From Schaalia hyovaginalis (GTDB lineage: Bacteria; Actinomycetota; Actinomycetes; Actinomycetales; Actinomycetaceae): a stretch of DNA of 64,000 bases. The stretch is from NCBI RefSeq assembly GCF_014208035.1, contig NZ_JACHMK010000001.1, positions 372,001 to 436,000 of the forward strand, in the 5' to 3' direction. Shown here piece after piece: positions 41,694 through 52,375 of the stretch (its first letter is position 1; every line of letters begins with the position of its first letter). The translations under genes and the position numbers were made by a program. The notes under the pieces are model-generated. The model was given only the letters and a program-made list of their open reading frames with translations, was not told where the DNA came from and ran no database searches.

Positions 41694-42136
41694 ACCCCCT
41701 CACCGTGTTCGCGATCGCCCTGGGCGGGGCCCTCGGCGCCGTCTCGCGCTGGAGGCTCGACATCCTCGTCCGTCGGGCCGTGACCGCCCTCGCCGCCCGG
41801 CATCGCCTGCACGGGCATCGCGATTCCGACGACCCCGTCCGCCGGCCTGCCGCGCTGCCCCTTCTGGGGATCGGGATCGTCAACATCCTCGGCAGCCTCC
41901 TCCTGGGCGCCGCGATTCGCGCGCTCGATCCCGGGGCGGAGCTGGCGCGCGCACTGATCGTGACGGGCTTCCTCGGAGGATTCACGACCTTCTCGACCGC
42001 GGTCATGGACTGCTGGAACCTCTGGCGCGCGGGGCGCAGGGGGCCGGCGCTCGCGCTCCTCCTCGGCGTCTGGGCCCTGTCCCTGGCGGCCCTGAGCCTC
42101 GGCGCCGCACTCGCGGGAGCGCTCGTCCGGCCCTGA
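41690..42136 (+). CDS. fluC: Fluoride channel subunit (CrcB/FluC), canonical partner
   Basis: 148-residue membrane protein with four spans and the full set of Fluc residues: ALGGALGAVSRWRLD, GIVNILGSLLLGA with the conserved Asn, and GFLGGFTTFSTAVMDCW with the phenylalanine box. A histidine-rich insert of about 25 residues (AARHRLHGHRDSDD) lies between spans 1 and 2. ATG 41690 overlaps the TGA of the first subunit, so the two are made in equal amounts. Confidence 0.88.
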   Translation: MNPLTVFAIALGGALGAVSRWRLDILVRRAVTALAARHRLHGHRDSDDPVRRPAALPLLGIGIVNILGSLLLGAAIRALDPGAELARALIVTGFLGGFTTFSTAVMDCWNLWRAGRRGPALALLLGVWALSLAALSLGAALAGALVRP

Positions 42137-42179
42137 CATCCGCTCGTGCTCGGCCGTGACATCCGCTCGTGCCCGGCCG
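42134..42179. repeat. 23-bp tandem repeat after the fluoride channel genes
   Basis: TGACATCCGCTCGTGCTCGG plus CCG is repeated once with one change, and a third partial unit (CGACATCCGG) follows at 42180-42189. The first base triplet is the fluC stop codon. A related TGACATCCGC occurs before the sulfurtransferase gene at about 45260. Confidence 0.7.
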
Positions 42180-42349
42180 CGACATCCGGTCGGCTCGTTC
42201 AATCCGGTGACGGGCGCGGATCGTGCGCGCTTTGAGGACGGCGAGGGGGATCGATGGGGGAGTTACCTGGATCACTTCCAGAATGAGACGCTATTTCCGC
42301 AGATCAGAGGGTAAATCATTTCGAATAGTGGAGAGTTGTAACGAGTTAT

Positions 42350-42378
42350 TTGGGGCGATTCGGACGGCCACCTATGCT
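42350..42378 (+). promoter_or_regulatory. Candidate promoter of metNIQ
   Basis: TTGGGG and TATGCT are exactly 17 bases apart in an AT-richer stretch, with start of transcription expected near 42385, about 37 bases before metN. No SAM riboswitch fold was recognised. Confidence 0.5.
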
Positions 42379-42421
42379 GAAAAGGTCAAACAACGGGATC
42401 GACGGCCTAGTGGAGGGCGAA

Positions 42422-43407
<986 letters not shown>

Positions 43408-43411
<4 letters not shown>

Positions 43412-44148
43412 CCGCTTTCGCCCAGACCGCCCTCCTCGGAGCCGCGCCCCTGACGAGCATCCTGCCCGGCGGCGTCAACGATCCCAAGTGGCTCGACAAC
43501 CCGGCGCTCACCAAGCAGTTCGTGCCCGCGATCATCGACACGCTCCTCATGATGGGCTTCGCGACCCTGTTCACGGTCCTCATCGGCCTGCCGCTCGGCC
43601 TCCTCCTCGTTCAAACGGGGAAGAACGGCCTCACGCCGAATCGGCCCGTCTACGAGACGGCGTCCGCGATCGTCAACGTCGTCCGCTCCTTCCCCTTCAT
43701 CATCGGCATCGTCGTCCTCATCCCCGTGACCCGCCTCATCGTCGGGACCTCGCTCGGATGGCAGGCGACCGTCGTCCCGCTCGTCCTCCTGTCCGTCCCC
43801 TACTTCGCCCGCCTCGTCGAATCGAACATCCTCGCCGTCGATCCGGGCAAGATCGAAGCGGCGCAGATGATGGGTGCCTCGAACCGGCAGATCCGCTGGG
43901 GCGTGCAGGTCCGCGAAGCGGCCCCCGTCCTCGTCCAATCGATCACGACGCTCGCGATCACCCTCATCGGCTACTCCGCGATGGCGGGCGCCGTCGGCGG
44001 CGGCGGCCTCGGCCAGATGGCGATCAACTACGGGTACAACCGCTGGCAGGACGACGTCATGATCTCCACGGTCATCGCGATCATCATCATCGTTCAGCTC
44101 GTCCAGATGATCGGCGACATGATCAGCCGGCTGGTGGACCACCGCTGA
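43408..44148 (+). CDS. metI: Methionine ABC importer permease
   Basis: 246-residue permease with about five spans. The EAA loop is IEAAQMMGASNRQIRWGVQV; family-typical endings YSAMAGAVGGGGLGQMAINYGYNR and a last span IIIIVQLVQMIGDM. The N-terminus has 25 extra residues (ILPGGVNDPKWLDN) in front of the first span. ATG overlaps the metN stop (ATGA), so the two are coupled. Confidence 0.92.
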
Positions 44149-44304
44149 GGCGACCGCCGGCCGGGTGACCCCCAGCCCAGCACCCCGAACTTCAACCCCC
44201 TCAATCCGCGCCCCCGGGCGCCCCGCTTTCCGCCGATCGACGAGGGCGAGCCGCTCATGCTCCGCCCGAGTCGTCGGAGGGCCCTCACAGAAAAGAGACC
44301 CACC

Positions 44305-45156
44305 ATGCGTTCCATCCGCACCATCGTCGCCGCCTCCGCCGCGGCCATCCTGTCCCTCGGCCTCGCGGCCTGCGGTTCCTCCTCGAACTCCGGCGCCGAT
44401 TCCGCGACCTCCTCCGACGCGTCGTCCTCGGCGCTCGTCGATCTCAAGGTCGGCGCCTCGCCCTCGCCGCACGCGAAGATCCTCCAGTACATCCAGGACA
44501 ATCTCGCCGCCGACGCGGGCCTCAACCTCGAGGTCGTCGAGTACACGGACTACATCCTCCCGAACACCGCCCTCAACGACGGCGACCTCGACGCGAACTT
44601 CTTCCAGACCGTGCCCTACCTCGATGCCCAGGAGGCCGAGAACGGCTTCGACTTCACCCCCGGCAAGGGCGTCCACCTCGAGCCCCTCGCGGTCTACTCC
44701 AACAAGATCAAGTCCCTCGATGAGCTGCCCGCCGGCGCGAAAGTGGGCATCATCTCCGATGTGACGAACCAGGCCCGCGCCCTCAAGCTCCTCGCGGACA
44801 ACGGCCTCGTCGAGCTCCCGAGCGACGGCCAGGAGGCGAACGTCAACAACGTGAAGATCCTCAAGGACTTCACCTTCACCGAGGTCGAGGGCCCGCAGCT
44901 CGTCCGCTCCCTCGACGACGTCGACATCGCCGTCATCAACGGCAACTTCGCCCAGGAGGGCGGCCTTTCCCAGGCGAAGGACGCGCTGGTCGTCGAGTCG
45001 CCCGAGAACAACCCGGCTGTGAACGTCCTCGTGTGGCCGACCAAGACCGAGAAGGGCGAGGCGATCGCCAAGCTCGAGGAGCTCCTCCACTCCGATGAGG
45101 TCAAGAAGTTCATCGAGGACACCTGGGCCGACGGTTCCGTCATCCCCGCGTTCTGA
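44305..45156 (+). CDS. metQ: Methionine-binding lipoprotein
   Basis: 283-residue extracellular lipoprotein of the NlpA/MetQ family that delivers methionine to MetNI. Signal peptide with lipobox LGLAACGSS and a Ser-rich linker. Family landmarks: LKVGASPSPHAKILQYI, YTDYILPNTALNDGDLDANFFQ, and NFAQEGGLSQAKDALVVES. 156 bases after metI, with ribosome site AAAAGAG. Confidence 0.92.
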   Translation: MRSIRTIVAASAAAILSLGLAACGSSSNSGADSATSSDASSSALVDLKVGASPSPHAKILQYIQDNLAADAGLNLEVVEYTDYILPNTALNDGDLDANFFQTVPYLDAQEAENGFDFTPGKGVHLEPLAVYSNKIKSLDELPAGAKVGIISDVTNQARALKLLADNGLVELPSDGQEANVNNVKILKDFTFTEVEGPQLVRSLDDVDIAVINGNFAQEGGLSQAKDALVVESPENNPAVNVLVWPTKTEKGEAIAKLEELLHSDEVKKFIEDTWADGSVIPAF

Positions 45157-45194
45157 TCGACGAGGGCTCGGTTGACGAGCCCGATCGGACTCCC

Positions 45195-45225
45195 GGTGGG
45201 GCCCGCGCGCAGCGCGGGCCCCACC
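45195..45225 (+). terminator. Terminator of metNIQ
   Basis: Perfect 14-bp arms (GGTGGGGCCCGCGC and complement) around GCA, 38 bases past the metQ stop. No T tract. Confidence 0.7.
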
Positions 45226-45302
45226 GCTGCGTTCCGGAAGCCGTCGAGTCCCAGGTCGTGACATCCGCCGAGAAGAAACGGGGCGACGGGTACTGTGTGG
45301 CC

Positions 45303-46229
45303 ATGGCCATTTCGAGCTCACCCCTCCTCTCCGTCGAGGTCCTCGTCGCCCTGCTCGACCTCGACCCCGAGGAATTCCCCGTCACGGGGTCGATTCCCGT
45401 GCTCATCGACTCCTCGAAGCGCCCCGCCGCTTCGGGCGGTCCGCATTCACCCGTCATCCTCGACGTCCGCTACCCGGGCCCGGGATCACACGTCGATGGA
45501 CGGGCCCAGTACCTCGCGGGGCACATCCCGGGAGCCGTCTACGTATCGCTGGATGAGGCGCTCGCCGCACCGCATCAACCGGGGCGAACGGGACGCCACC
45601 CCATTCCGGACCTCGATGCCTTCCAAGCCGCCATGCGCCTGGCGGGGGTGAGCGACGAGCGTCCGGTCGTCGTCTACGACGACTGGTTCTCAATCGCCGC
45701 CGCTCGCGCCTGGTGGCTCCTCACCTGGGCGGGGCACACGGATGTCCGCGTCCTCGACGGCGGGTGGAAGGCCTGGCGGGACGCCTGCTACCCGGTCCAC
45801 ACCGGGCAGGTCGACGCCGTCCCCGGCGACTTCCGCGCCGCTGCCGGGCACCGCCCCCTGATCGATGCGCAGGGCGCGGCGCGCATCAGCGCGTCGGGCG
45901 TGCTCCTCGATGCACGACCGGCCAATCGATTCCGCGGGGAGGACGAGACGGTCGACCCCGTTGCCGGGCACATCCCGGGTGCGCGTTCCCTCCCCGCCCT
46001 GTCCCTCGTTGATGAATCCGGGCGATTCCTCGACTCGGAGGAGCTCGTGGACCGATTCGAGAGCGTTGGCGCGCTCGAAGCCGGGGAAGTGGGCGTCTAC
46101 TGCGGTTCGGGCATCCAGGCGAGTCACGTCATCCTCGCCGCTGAGGCGAGCGGAGCCCTCGAGGGGGCCGCACTGTACGCGGGTTCGTGGAGCGATTGGA
46201 TCACCGATCCGGCCCGGCCGGTCGAATGA
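45303..46229 (+). CDS. Two-domain sulfurtransferase (thiosulfate / 3-mercaptopyruvate type)
   Basis: 308-residue cytoplasmic rhodanese pair. The inactive N-terminal domain has VILDVRYPGPGSHVDGRAQY and HIPGAVYVSL; the C-terminal domain carries the active loop YCGSGIQASH (Cys nucleophile). CGSGI resembles 3-mercaptopyruvate sulfurtransferase (CGSGVTA) more than thiosulfate rhodanese (CRKGVTA), but the A/S change leaves specificity open. Leaderless: TACTGT (45291-45296), six bases, ATG. Located just after metNIQ, so it may be part of sulfur amino acid use. Confidence 0.85.
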   Translation: MAISSSPLLSVEVLVALLDLDPEEFPVTGSIPVLIDSSKRPAASGGPHSPVILDVRYPGPGSHVDGRAQYLAGHIPGAVYVSLDEALAAPHQPGRTGRHPIPDLDAFQAAMRLAGVSDERPVVVYDDWFSIAAARAWWLLTWAGHTDVRVLDGGWKAWRDACYPVHTGQVDAVPGDFRAAAGHRPLIDAQGAARISASGVLLDARPANRFRGEDETVDPVAGHIPGARSLPALSLVDESGRFLDSEELVDRFESVGALEAGEVGVYCGSGIQASHVILAAEASGALEGAALYAGSWSDWITDPARPVE

Positions 46230-46336
46230 GGAGGACGGCTCGGCCCCTTCCCGCGCCCGGCGCCGATACCGGTCCTGCCCGCGGGCTCTAGGATGAATGG
46301 CGGAACCCGTCCGGGCCATCGAGACAAAGGACCCTC

Positions 46337-47137
46337 ATGACCTTCCAGATCCACAACTTCACCGATAACGACGACATCACGACCATCGCCCAGATCGGCG
46401 CGTTCTCGGTCATCGAGTACGCGAAGGATCTCTCGGTCGATACCGCGAGCGCGCAGCGCGCCTTCTTCGAATCCCAGATGAATGTGCGCCGCAAGCAGCT
46501 GGTCATCGGACTGCAGGGCGGCGCGGTGATGGTTCAAGCCGGGGCGATGCAATGGACGGCCGGGCGCGTGTCCGCGAACACCGGAGTCAAAGGCGCGGGC
46601 GACTTCATCGGCAAGATGTTCCGGGGAGCGGTGACCGGCGAATCCGCGATCAAGCCCGAGTATTCCGGCACGGGCCTCGTCGTGCTGGAGCCGACGACGC
46701 GGCACATCCTCCTGCAGGACCTTGCCCAGTGGGGCGGCGGAGTCGTCGTCGAGGACGGGATGTTCCTCGCCTGCGATGCGGGTGTCGAGCACAAGCTCAT
46801 CGCCCGTTCCAACTTGTCCTCGGCCGTCGGCGGCGGGGAGGGGCTCTTCAACCTCGGCCTGTTCGGCTCCGGCGTCGTCGCCCTCGAGTCCGCTGTTCCC
46901 GCTGCCGAACTCATCGCCGTCGATCTCAACGAGGATGAGCTCCACATCGACGGCCCGCTGGCGGTGGCGTGGTCGCCGAGCCTGCAATTCACGGTCGAGC
47001 GCTCGGGCCGTTCACTCATCGGCTCGATGGCGTCGGGCGAGGGCCTGGTCAACGTCTTCCGCGGCACGGGCCGGGTCCTCATGTCGCCGGTCGCCGCGAC
47101 GAATCTCGCGTCGGCGGCGGCCATGTCCGGCGAGTGA
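46337..47137 (+). CDS. AIM24-family protein
   Basis: 266-residue protein of the AIM24/TIGR00266 family (double-stranded beta-helix, biochemical function not established). Family features: RKQLVIGLQGGAVMVQAGAM, FRGAVTGESAIKPEYSGTG, GLFNLGLFGSGVVALESAVP and the late GLVNVFRGTGRVLMSP. Ribosome site AAAGGACC before ATG 46337. A -10 box TAGGAT at 46289 suggests a short leader. Monocistronic. Confidence 0.85.
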   Translation: MTFQIHNFTDNDDITTIAQIGAFSVIEYAKDLSVDTASAQRAFFESQMNVRRKQLVIGLQGGAVMVQAGAMQWTAGRVSANTGVKGAGDFIGKMFRGAVTGESAIKPEYSGTGLVVLEPTTRHILLQDLAQWGGGVVVEDGMFLACDAGVEHKLIARSNLSSAVGGGEGLFNLGLFGSGVVALESAVPAAELIAVDLNEDELHIDGPLAVAWSPSLQFTVERSGRSLIGSMASGEGLVNVFRGTGRVLMSPVAATNLASAAAMSGE

Positions 47138-47261
47138 GGTCCCTGCTCGCCGAGTGACGGGTCGGCCGGGGCCCGATCCGGGCTCGCCGCCCCGCCCTCG
47201 CCGCCCCACGGCGCACCGCCCCCGTCCGCCCGGACGACCATCGGCGACGATCCGACGCGCA

Positions 47262-47297
47262 GTGCGGGCCGCCCTCCCGAAGGAAGACGGCCCGCAT
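47262..47297. terminator. Bidirectional terminator between AIM24 and upp
   Basis: 10-bp arms (GTGCGGGCCG and near complement) around a 16-base loop, between convergent genes, 14 bases before the upp stop on the minus strand. Confidence 0.55.
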
Positions 47298-47311
47298 GGC
47301 GCGAACAGCGG

Positions 47312-48802
<1,491 letters not shown>

Positions 48803-48803
<1 letters not shown>

Positions 48804-49303
48804 TGTCGGCTGAGCGAGTCCCCGCGCGCGTCATCACTGTCTCGGACCGCTGCGCCCGCGGCGAGACGGACGATCTGTCGGGCCCGCTCGCCGTCTCCCG
48901 CCTCGCGGACCACGGCGTCGACGCGGATCTCGACTGTGTCCCCGACGAGGACGAGGCGATCCGGCTCGCGATCGCACGTGCCCTCGACGCGGGCGCTCGC
49001 GTGGTCTTCACGACCGGGGGGACCGGCGTGTCGCCGCGGGACGTGACGCCCGAGGCGACCGAGCCGCTCCTCGTCACGAGGATCCCCGGGCTCGAGGACG
49101 CGATGCGCCGCGCCGGACAACTCCACGCGCCAACCGCGGCGCTCAGTCGGGGCCTCGTCGGCGTGACGCGCAGGGATGCGCGCGGCGCCCTCATCGTCAA
49201 CGCGCCGGGGTCGCGTGGCGGAGTGGAGGATGCCGTCGCGGTCGTCGGGCCGCTCGTCGCCCACCTCCTCGATCAGCTCGCGGGAGGGGACCACTCCCGC
49301 TGA
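48803..49303 (+). CDS. moaB: MoaB/MogA-type molybdopterin cofactor protein
   Basis: 166-residue protein of the MoaB/Mog family, which adenylylates molybdopterin before molybdenum insertion. Active-site loop FTTGGTGVSPRDVTPEATEP, and later VNAPGSRGGVEDAV. The N-terminus RVITVSDRCARGETDDLSGP is typical. Its start overlaps the tadA stop, and it faces moaC tail to tail. A second, more divergent member lies at 63641. Confidence 0.88.
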
Positions 49304-49315
49304 GCCGGTCGGGCA

Positions 49316-49798
49316 TCAGTCCTCGGGTCGGGTCCAGGTGCCGGACCGTCCGCCGCTCTTCGAGACGATCTTCGCCTCGCGGATGAGGGCGGACCGGTCG
49401 ACGCCCTTCACCATGTCGATGATCGCGAGCGCAGCGACCGTCACCGAGGTCAAAGCCTCCATCTCGACGCCCGTCCGGTCGGCGCTTCGCACGGTCGAGC
49501 GGATGAGGACGTGATGCTCCTCGAGGGAGAGCTCGACGGCGCATCCGTGAATGCCGATCGTGTGGGCGAGGGGGAGCAGATCGGGTACGCGCTTGGCGGC
49601 CTGGATTCCGGCGATACGGGCCACGCCGAGGACGTCGCCCTTGGGGACGGTCCCCTCTCGCAGTGCGGTCATCACGAGTGGGGAGCAGTCGACGCGGGCG
49701 ACGGCGCTCGCCTCGCGGACTGTCGGGGCCTTCCCGGTGACGTCGAGCATGCGGGCAGCGCCCTTCTCATCCAGGTGGGTGAAGGTGAGATCGGTCAT
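49316..49798 (-). CDS. moaC: Cyclic pyranopterin monophosphate synthase
   Basis: 160-residue enzyme that, with MoaA, makes cyclic pyranopterin monophosphate from GTP. Conserved DLTFTHLDEKGAARMLDVTG, LLPLAHTIGIHGC (catalytic His) and TGVEMEALTSVTVAALAIIDM, KGVDRS. ATG 49798 overlaps the moeA stop. Last gene of the minus-strand nar-moa operon. Confidence 0.95.
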   Translation of the reverse strand: MTDLTFTHLDEKGAARMLDVTGKAPTVREASAVARVDCSPLVMTALREGTVPKGDVLGVARIAGIQAAKRVPDLLPLAHTIGIHGCAVELSLEEHHVLIRSTVRSADRTGVEMEALTSVTVAALAIIDMVKGVDRSALIREAKIVSKSGGRSGTWTRPED

Positions 49799-51123
49799 GG
49801 TGCTTCCCTTCGTCGCGTGGCGGGGGCGGACGGCGCATTCCTGAGGACAGGGATGAGGTCGAGGAGGTCGCCGGACGCGACGCGATCAATGTCCTCGGGG
49901 ACGAGCGCGAGGTGCGAGGCGCTGGCGAGAGCGGTGGCGAGGTGGGATCCGGAGCCGAGGACGTGCACCGGTGCGACCTCGAGCGCGCCCTCGTCAGCAG
50001 CGACCGCGCGCGCGGGGACGAACTGTGTTTTTCGGGCGGGCGAGGACCATGCGGCGGCAGCGACCCCGGGGACGAGGAGGGGGGCAGTGGCGCCGGATGC
50101 GTCGGGGCGCAGGCCCGCCATCGCCTCGAGGGCGCCCGCGACGTACACGTGGAAGGAGACGAAGACGGAGACGGGATTGCCCGGAAGGCAGAGCGCGGGG
50201 ACCGGGAGCCGCGAGGGGCCGAGGGGGAGGACCCCGATGCCCTGGGGGCCGCCGGGCTGCTGTGCGACGTGGTGGAAGTCGCCGTGCCCGCCGATCGCGA
50301 GACGGACGACCTCGTAGGCGCCTTGGGAGATCCCGCCGGCCGTGAGGATGAGGTCCGCCTCGGGGGCAGAGGCGAGGAGGCGGAGGAGCGCGGCGGGATC
50401 GTCGCGGACGGTGAGACGGGCGACGACCTCGGCGCCGGACTCCTCGACGAGGGCGGCGAGCATCGGCCCGTTGGAGTCGGGGATCCTGCCCGGTCCGAGG
50501 GGCTCGCCGGGGGCGACGAGCTCGGAACCGGTGGCGACGACGACGATGCGCGGGCGCCGTCGGACGAGGAGGGAGCCGACCCCGGCGGCGGCCACAGCGG
50601 CGAGAGCCCCCGCGCCGAGCCGGGCGCCCTCGGGCAAGACGAGGGCGCCCTCGTCGATCGCCTCGCCGCGGCACCGGACATCGGCGCCCGCGGCCACCGG
50701 ATTGAGGATGCGGACGCGCGAGGGGGGAATGGCGATCCCGGGGCCGTGGTCGGTCCGCTCGACACGGACGACGGTGTCGGCGCCCATCGGCAGGGGGGCG
50801 CCCGTCATGATCCGCCACGCGGTGCCGGGGGCGAGGACGTTGGCGCGGGAGTCGCCGGCGGGGACGTCGCCCGCCACCGGCAGGTCGACGACGCCGTCAG
50901 CCCCCGAGACGAGGTCGGCCGCGCGGACGGCGAACCCGTCCATCGCGGAGTTCGTGAAGGCCGGGACGGGGACGCGCGCCCGCACGGGCGCGGCGAGGAC
51001 GAGGCCGCGGCATCGCTCGAGGGGGAGTTCGACGGGCGCGAGCCGGGGGAGGGCCGCTTCGATGCGGGCGCGGTGCTCGTCGATTGCGAGGGCGGGGTCG
51101 TGCCCGCCGGAGTGCGCGCTCAT
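49795..51123 (-). CDS. moeA: Molybdopterin molybdenumtransferase
   Basis: 442-residue MoeA. Domain order as in the family: AFTNSAMDGFAVRAADL and VAGDVPAGD early, MTGAPLPMGADTVVRVE, the MoCF-like domain VVATGSELVAPGEPLGPGRI, DLILTAGGISQGAYEV, and LCLPGNPVSVFVSFHVY, then the beta-barrel domain IV. It inserts molybdenum into adenylylated molybdopterin. Start ATG 51123 overlaps the moeB end; stop overlaps moaC. Confidence 0.95.
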   Translation of the reverse strand: MSAHSGGHDPALAIDEHRARIEAALPRLAPVELPLERCRGLVLAAPVRARVPVPAFTNSAMDGFAVRAADLVSGADGVVDLPVAGDVPAGDSRANVLAPGTAWRIMTGAPLPMGADTVVRVERTDHGPGIAIPPSRVRILNPVAAGADVRCRGEAIDEGALVLPEGARLGAGALAAVAAAGVGSLLVRRRPRIVVVATGSELVAPGEPLGPGRIPDSNGPMLAALVEESGAEVVARLTVRDDPAALLRLLASAPEADLILTAGGISQGAYEVVRLAIGGHGDFHHVAQQPGGPQGIGVLPLGPSRLPVPALCLPGNPVSVFVSFHVYVAGALEAMAGLRPDASGATAPLLVPGVAAAAWSSPARKTQFVPARAVAADEGALEVAPVHVLGSGSHLATALASASHLALVPEDIDRVASGDLLDLIPVLRNAPSAPATRRREAP

Positions 51124-51917
51124 CGTTCCTCCCACGGGGCGAAGACGAGGACGTCGGTCCGCTGAGCGAGGGCGTTGCCGACGAGGACGCGGCCGAGGAG
51201 CGGTTCGCCGAAGCCGACGATGAGTTTGAGGGCCTCGGTCGCCATCGCCGTCCCCGCCTGTCCGACGACCGGGCCGAGGACGCCGACCTGCGTGGAGGCC
51301 GGGGTGGCGCCGGGCTCGGGCGGGCGCGGGTGGAGGGTACGCAGGCTTGTTGAGGGCGCCGGGGAGGGGGCCTTCGACCAGAAGACGGAGACCTGGTAGT
51401 GCATCGCGATGACCGTCCCCCACACGAGGGGGATGCCGGCCCCGGCGCACCAGTCGGCGACAAGGTACTTCGCAGCGAAGGTGTCCGTGCAGTCGAGGAC
51501 GAGGTCCCACTCGCGGCCGTGGGCGTCGAGCCACTCGCGCGTGACGGCCCCGAAGCTCTCGATCCTGATCCCCGAGTTGAGCGCGCCGAGGTGGGCGGCC
51601 GCTGAGTCGGGCTTCGGCACCCCGACGTCGCCCTCCGCGTGGAGGAGCTGACGTTGGAGGTTGGAGATCTCGACGACATCGGGGTCGGCGACGCCGAGGG
51701 TCCCGATGCCGGTGGCGGCGAGGTAGAGGAGGACGGGGGAGCCGAGGCCCCCGGCTCCGACGACGAGGACGCGGGCGGCGCGGATGCGCGCCTGACCCTC
51801 CTCGCCGATGCCGGCGACGAGCCAGTTGCGCCGATACCGCTCCCAGTCCGGATCCTCGGGGACGAGGGGGAGCGGGGCGTCGTGCAGGGGGATGCGGACC
51901 CGGTGGTCGCCCGTCAC
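51120..51917 (-). CDS. moeB: MoeB/ThiF-type adenylyltransferase lacking the zinc cysteines
   Basis: 265-residue E1-like enzyme that would activate the MoaD C-terminus with AMP. The ATP site VLVVGAGGLGSPVLLYLA, EISNLQRQLLH and LVLDCTDTFAAKYL are well conserved. The region that normally has two CxxC zinc pairs and a nearby reactive Cys contains none: APSTSLRTLHPRPPEP and ATPASTQVGVLGPVVGQ replace the usual Cys-rich text. GTG 51917 overlaps the moaE stop (GTGA). Adenylation should be possible; the role of missing zinc is open. Confidence 0.85.
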   Translation of the reverse strand: MTGDHRVRIPLHDAPLPLVPEDPDWERYRRNWLVAGIGEEGQARIRAARVLVVGAGGLGSPVLLYLAATGIGTLGVADPDVVEISNLQRQLLHAEGDVGVPKPDSAAAHLGALNSGIRIESFGAVTREWLDAHGREWDLVLDCTDTFAAKYLVADWCAGAGIPLVWGTVIAMHYQVSVFWSKAPSPAPSTSLRTLHPRPPEPGATPASTQVGVLGPVVGQAGTAMATEALKLIVGFGEPLLGRVLVGNALAQRTDVLVFAPWEER

Positions 51918-52336
51918 GGCAGGCCTGACCACTCGTGCGAGCCGTCGGTCCGGTACTGCTTCTTCCAGATCGGCAGGCGCGCCTTCACCTCCTCGACGAG
52001 GGCCTCGCAGGCGCCGAAGGCCTGGGCGCGGTGCTCGGCGCCGACGGCGACGACCATTGCCTCGTCGCCGATTTCGAGGTGCCCGACTCGGTGCCAAGCC
52101 TCAATCCGGTGGACGCCGGGGCGGTCGGCGAGCGACTCGGCGATCACCCGGAGCGTCTCCTCGGCGAGCGGGTGGGCGGAGTAGTCGATCGATTCGACGC
52201 CCGCGCCGCCGTCGTGGTTGCGGACGACGCCGACGAAGGACGCGACGGCGCCGCAGAGCTCGTCGCGGGTAGCGGCGCAGATTGCGGCGGCGTCGAGGGG
52301 TTCGTCGGTGATCACCGCGCGGACGGTGTGGGTCAT
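51914..52336 (-). CDS. moaE: Molybdopterin synthase catalytic subunit
   Basis: 140-residue large subunit that transfers sulfur from thiocarboxylated MoaD to cyclic pyranopterin. ASFVGVVRNHDGGAGVESID, the beta-hairpin region, and catalytic Lys motif LPIWKKQ are all present. Next to the MoaD-bearing gene, 39 bases downstream of it. Confidence 0.95.
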   Translation of the reverse strand: MTHTVRAVITDEPLDAAAICAATRDELCGAVASFVGVVRNHDGGAGVESIDYSAHPLAEETLRVIAESLADRPGVHRIEAWHRVGHLEIGDEAMVVAVGAEHRAQAFGACEALVEEVKARLPIWKKQYRTDGSHEWSGLP

Positions 52337-52375
52337 GGGTCCTCCAGGGTCGGGGTCGGTCGGGTTGAGGGGGTG

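Noticed and set aside
42230..42421. SAM riboswitch upstream of metN
   Set aside because: I could not fit the conserved core of SAM-I, SAM-II or SAM-IV; only a promoter candidate is seen.
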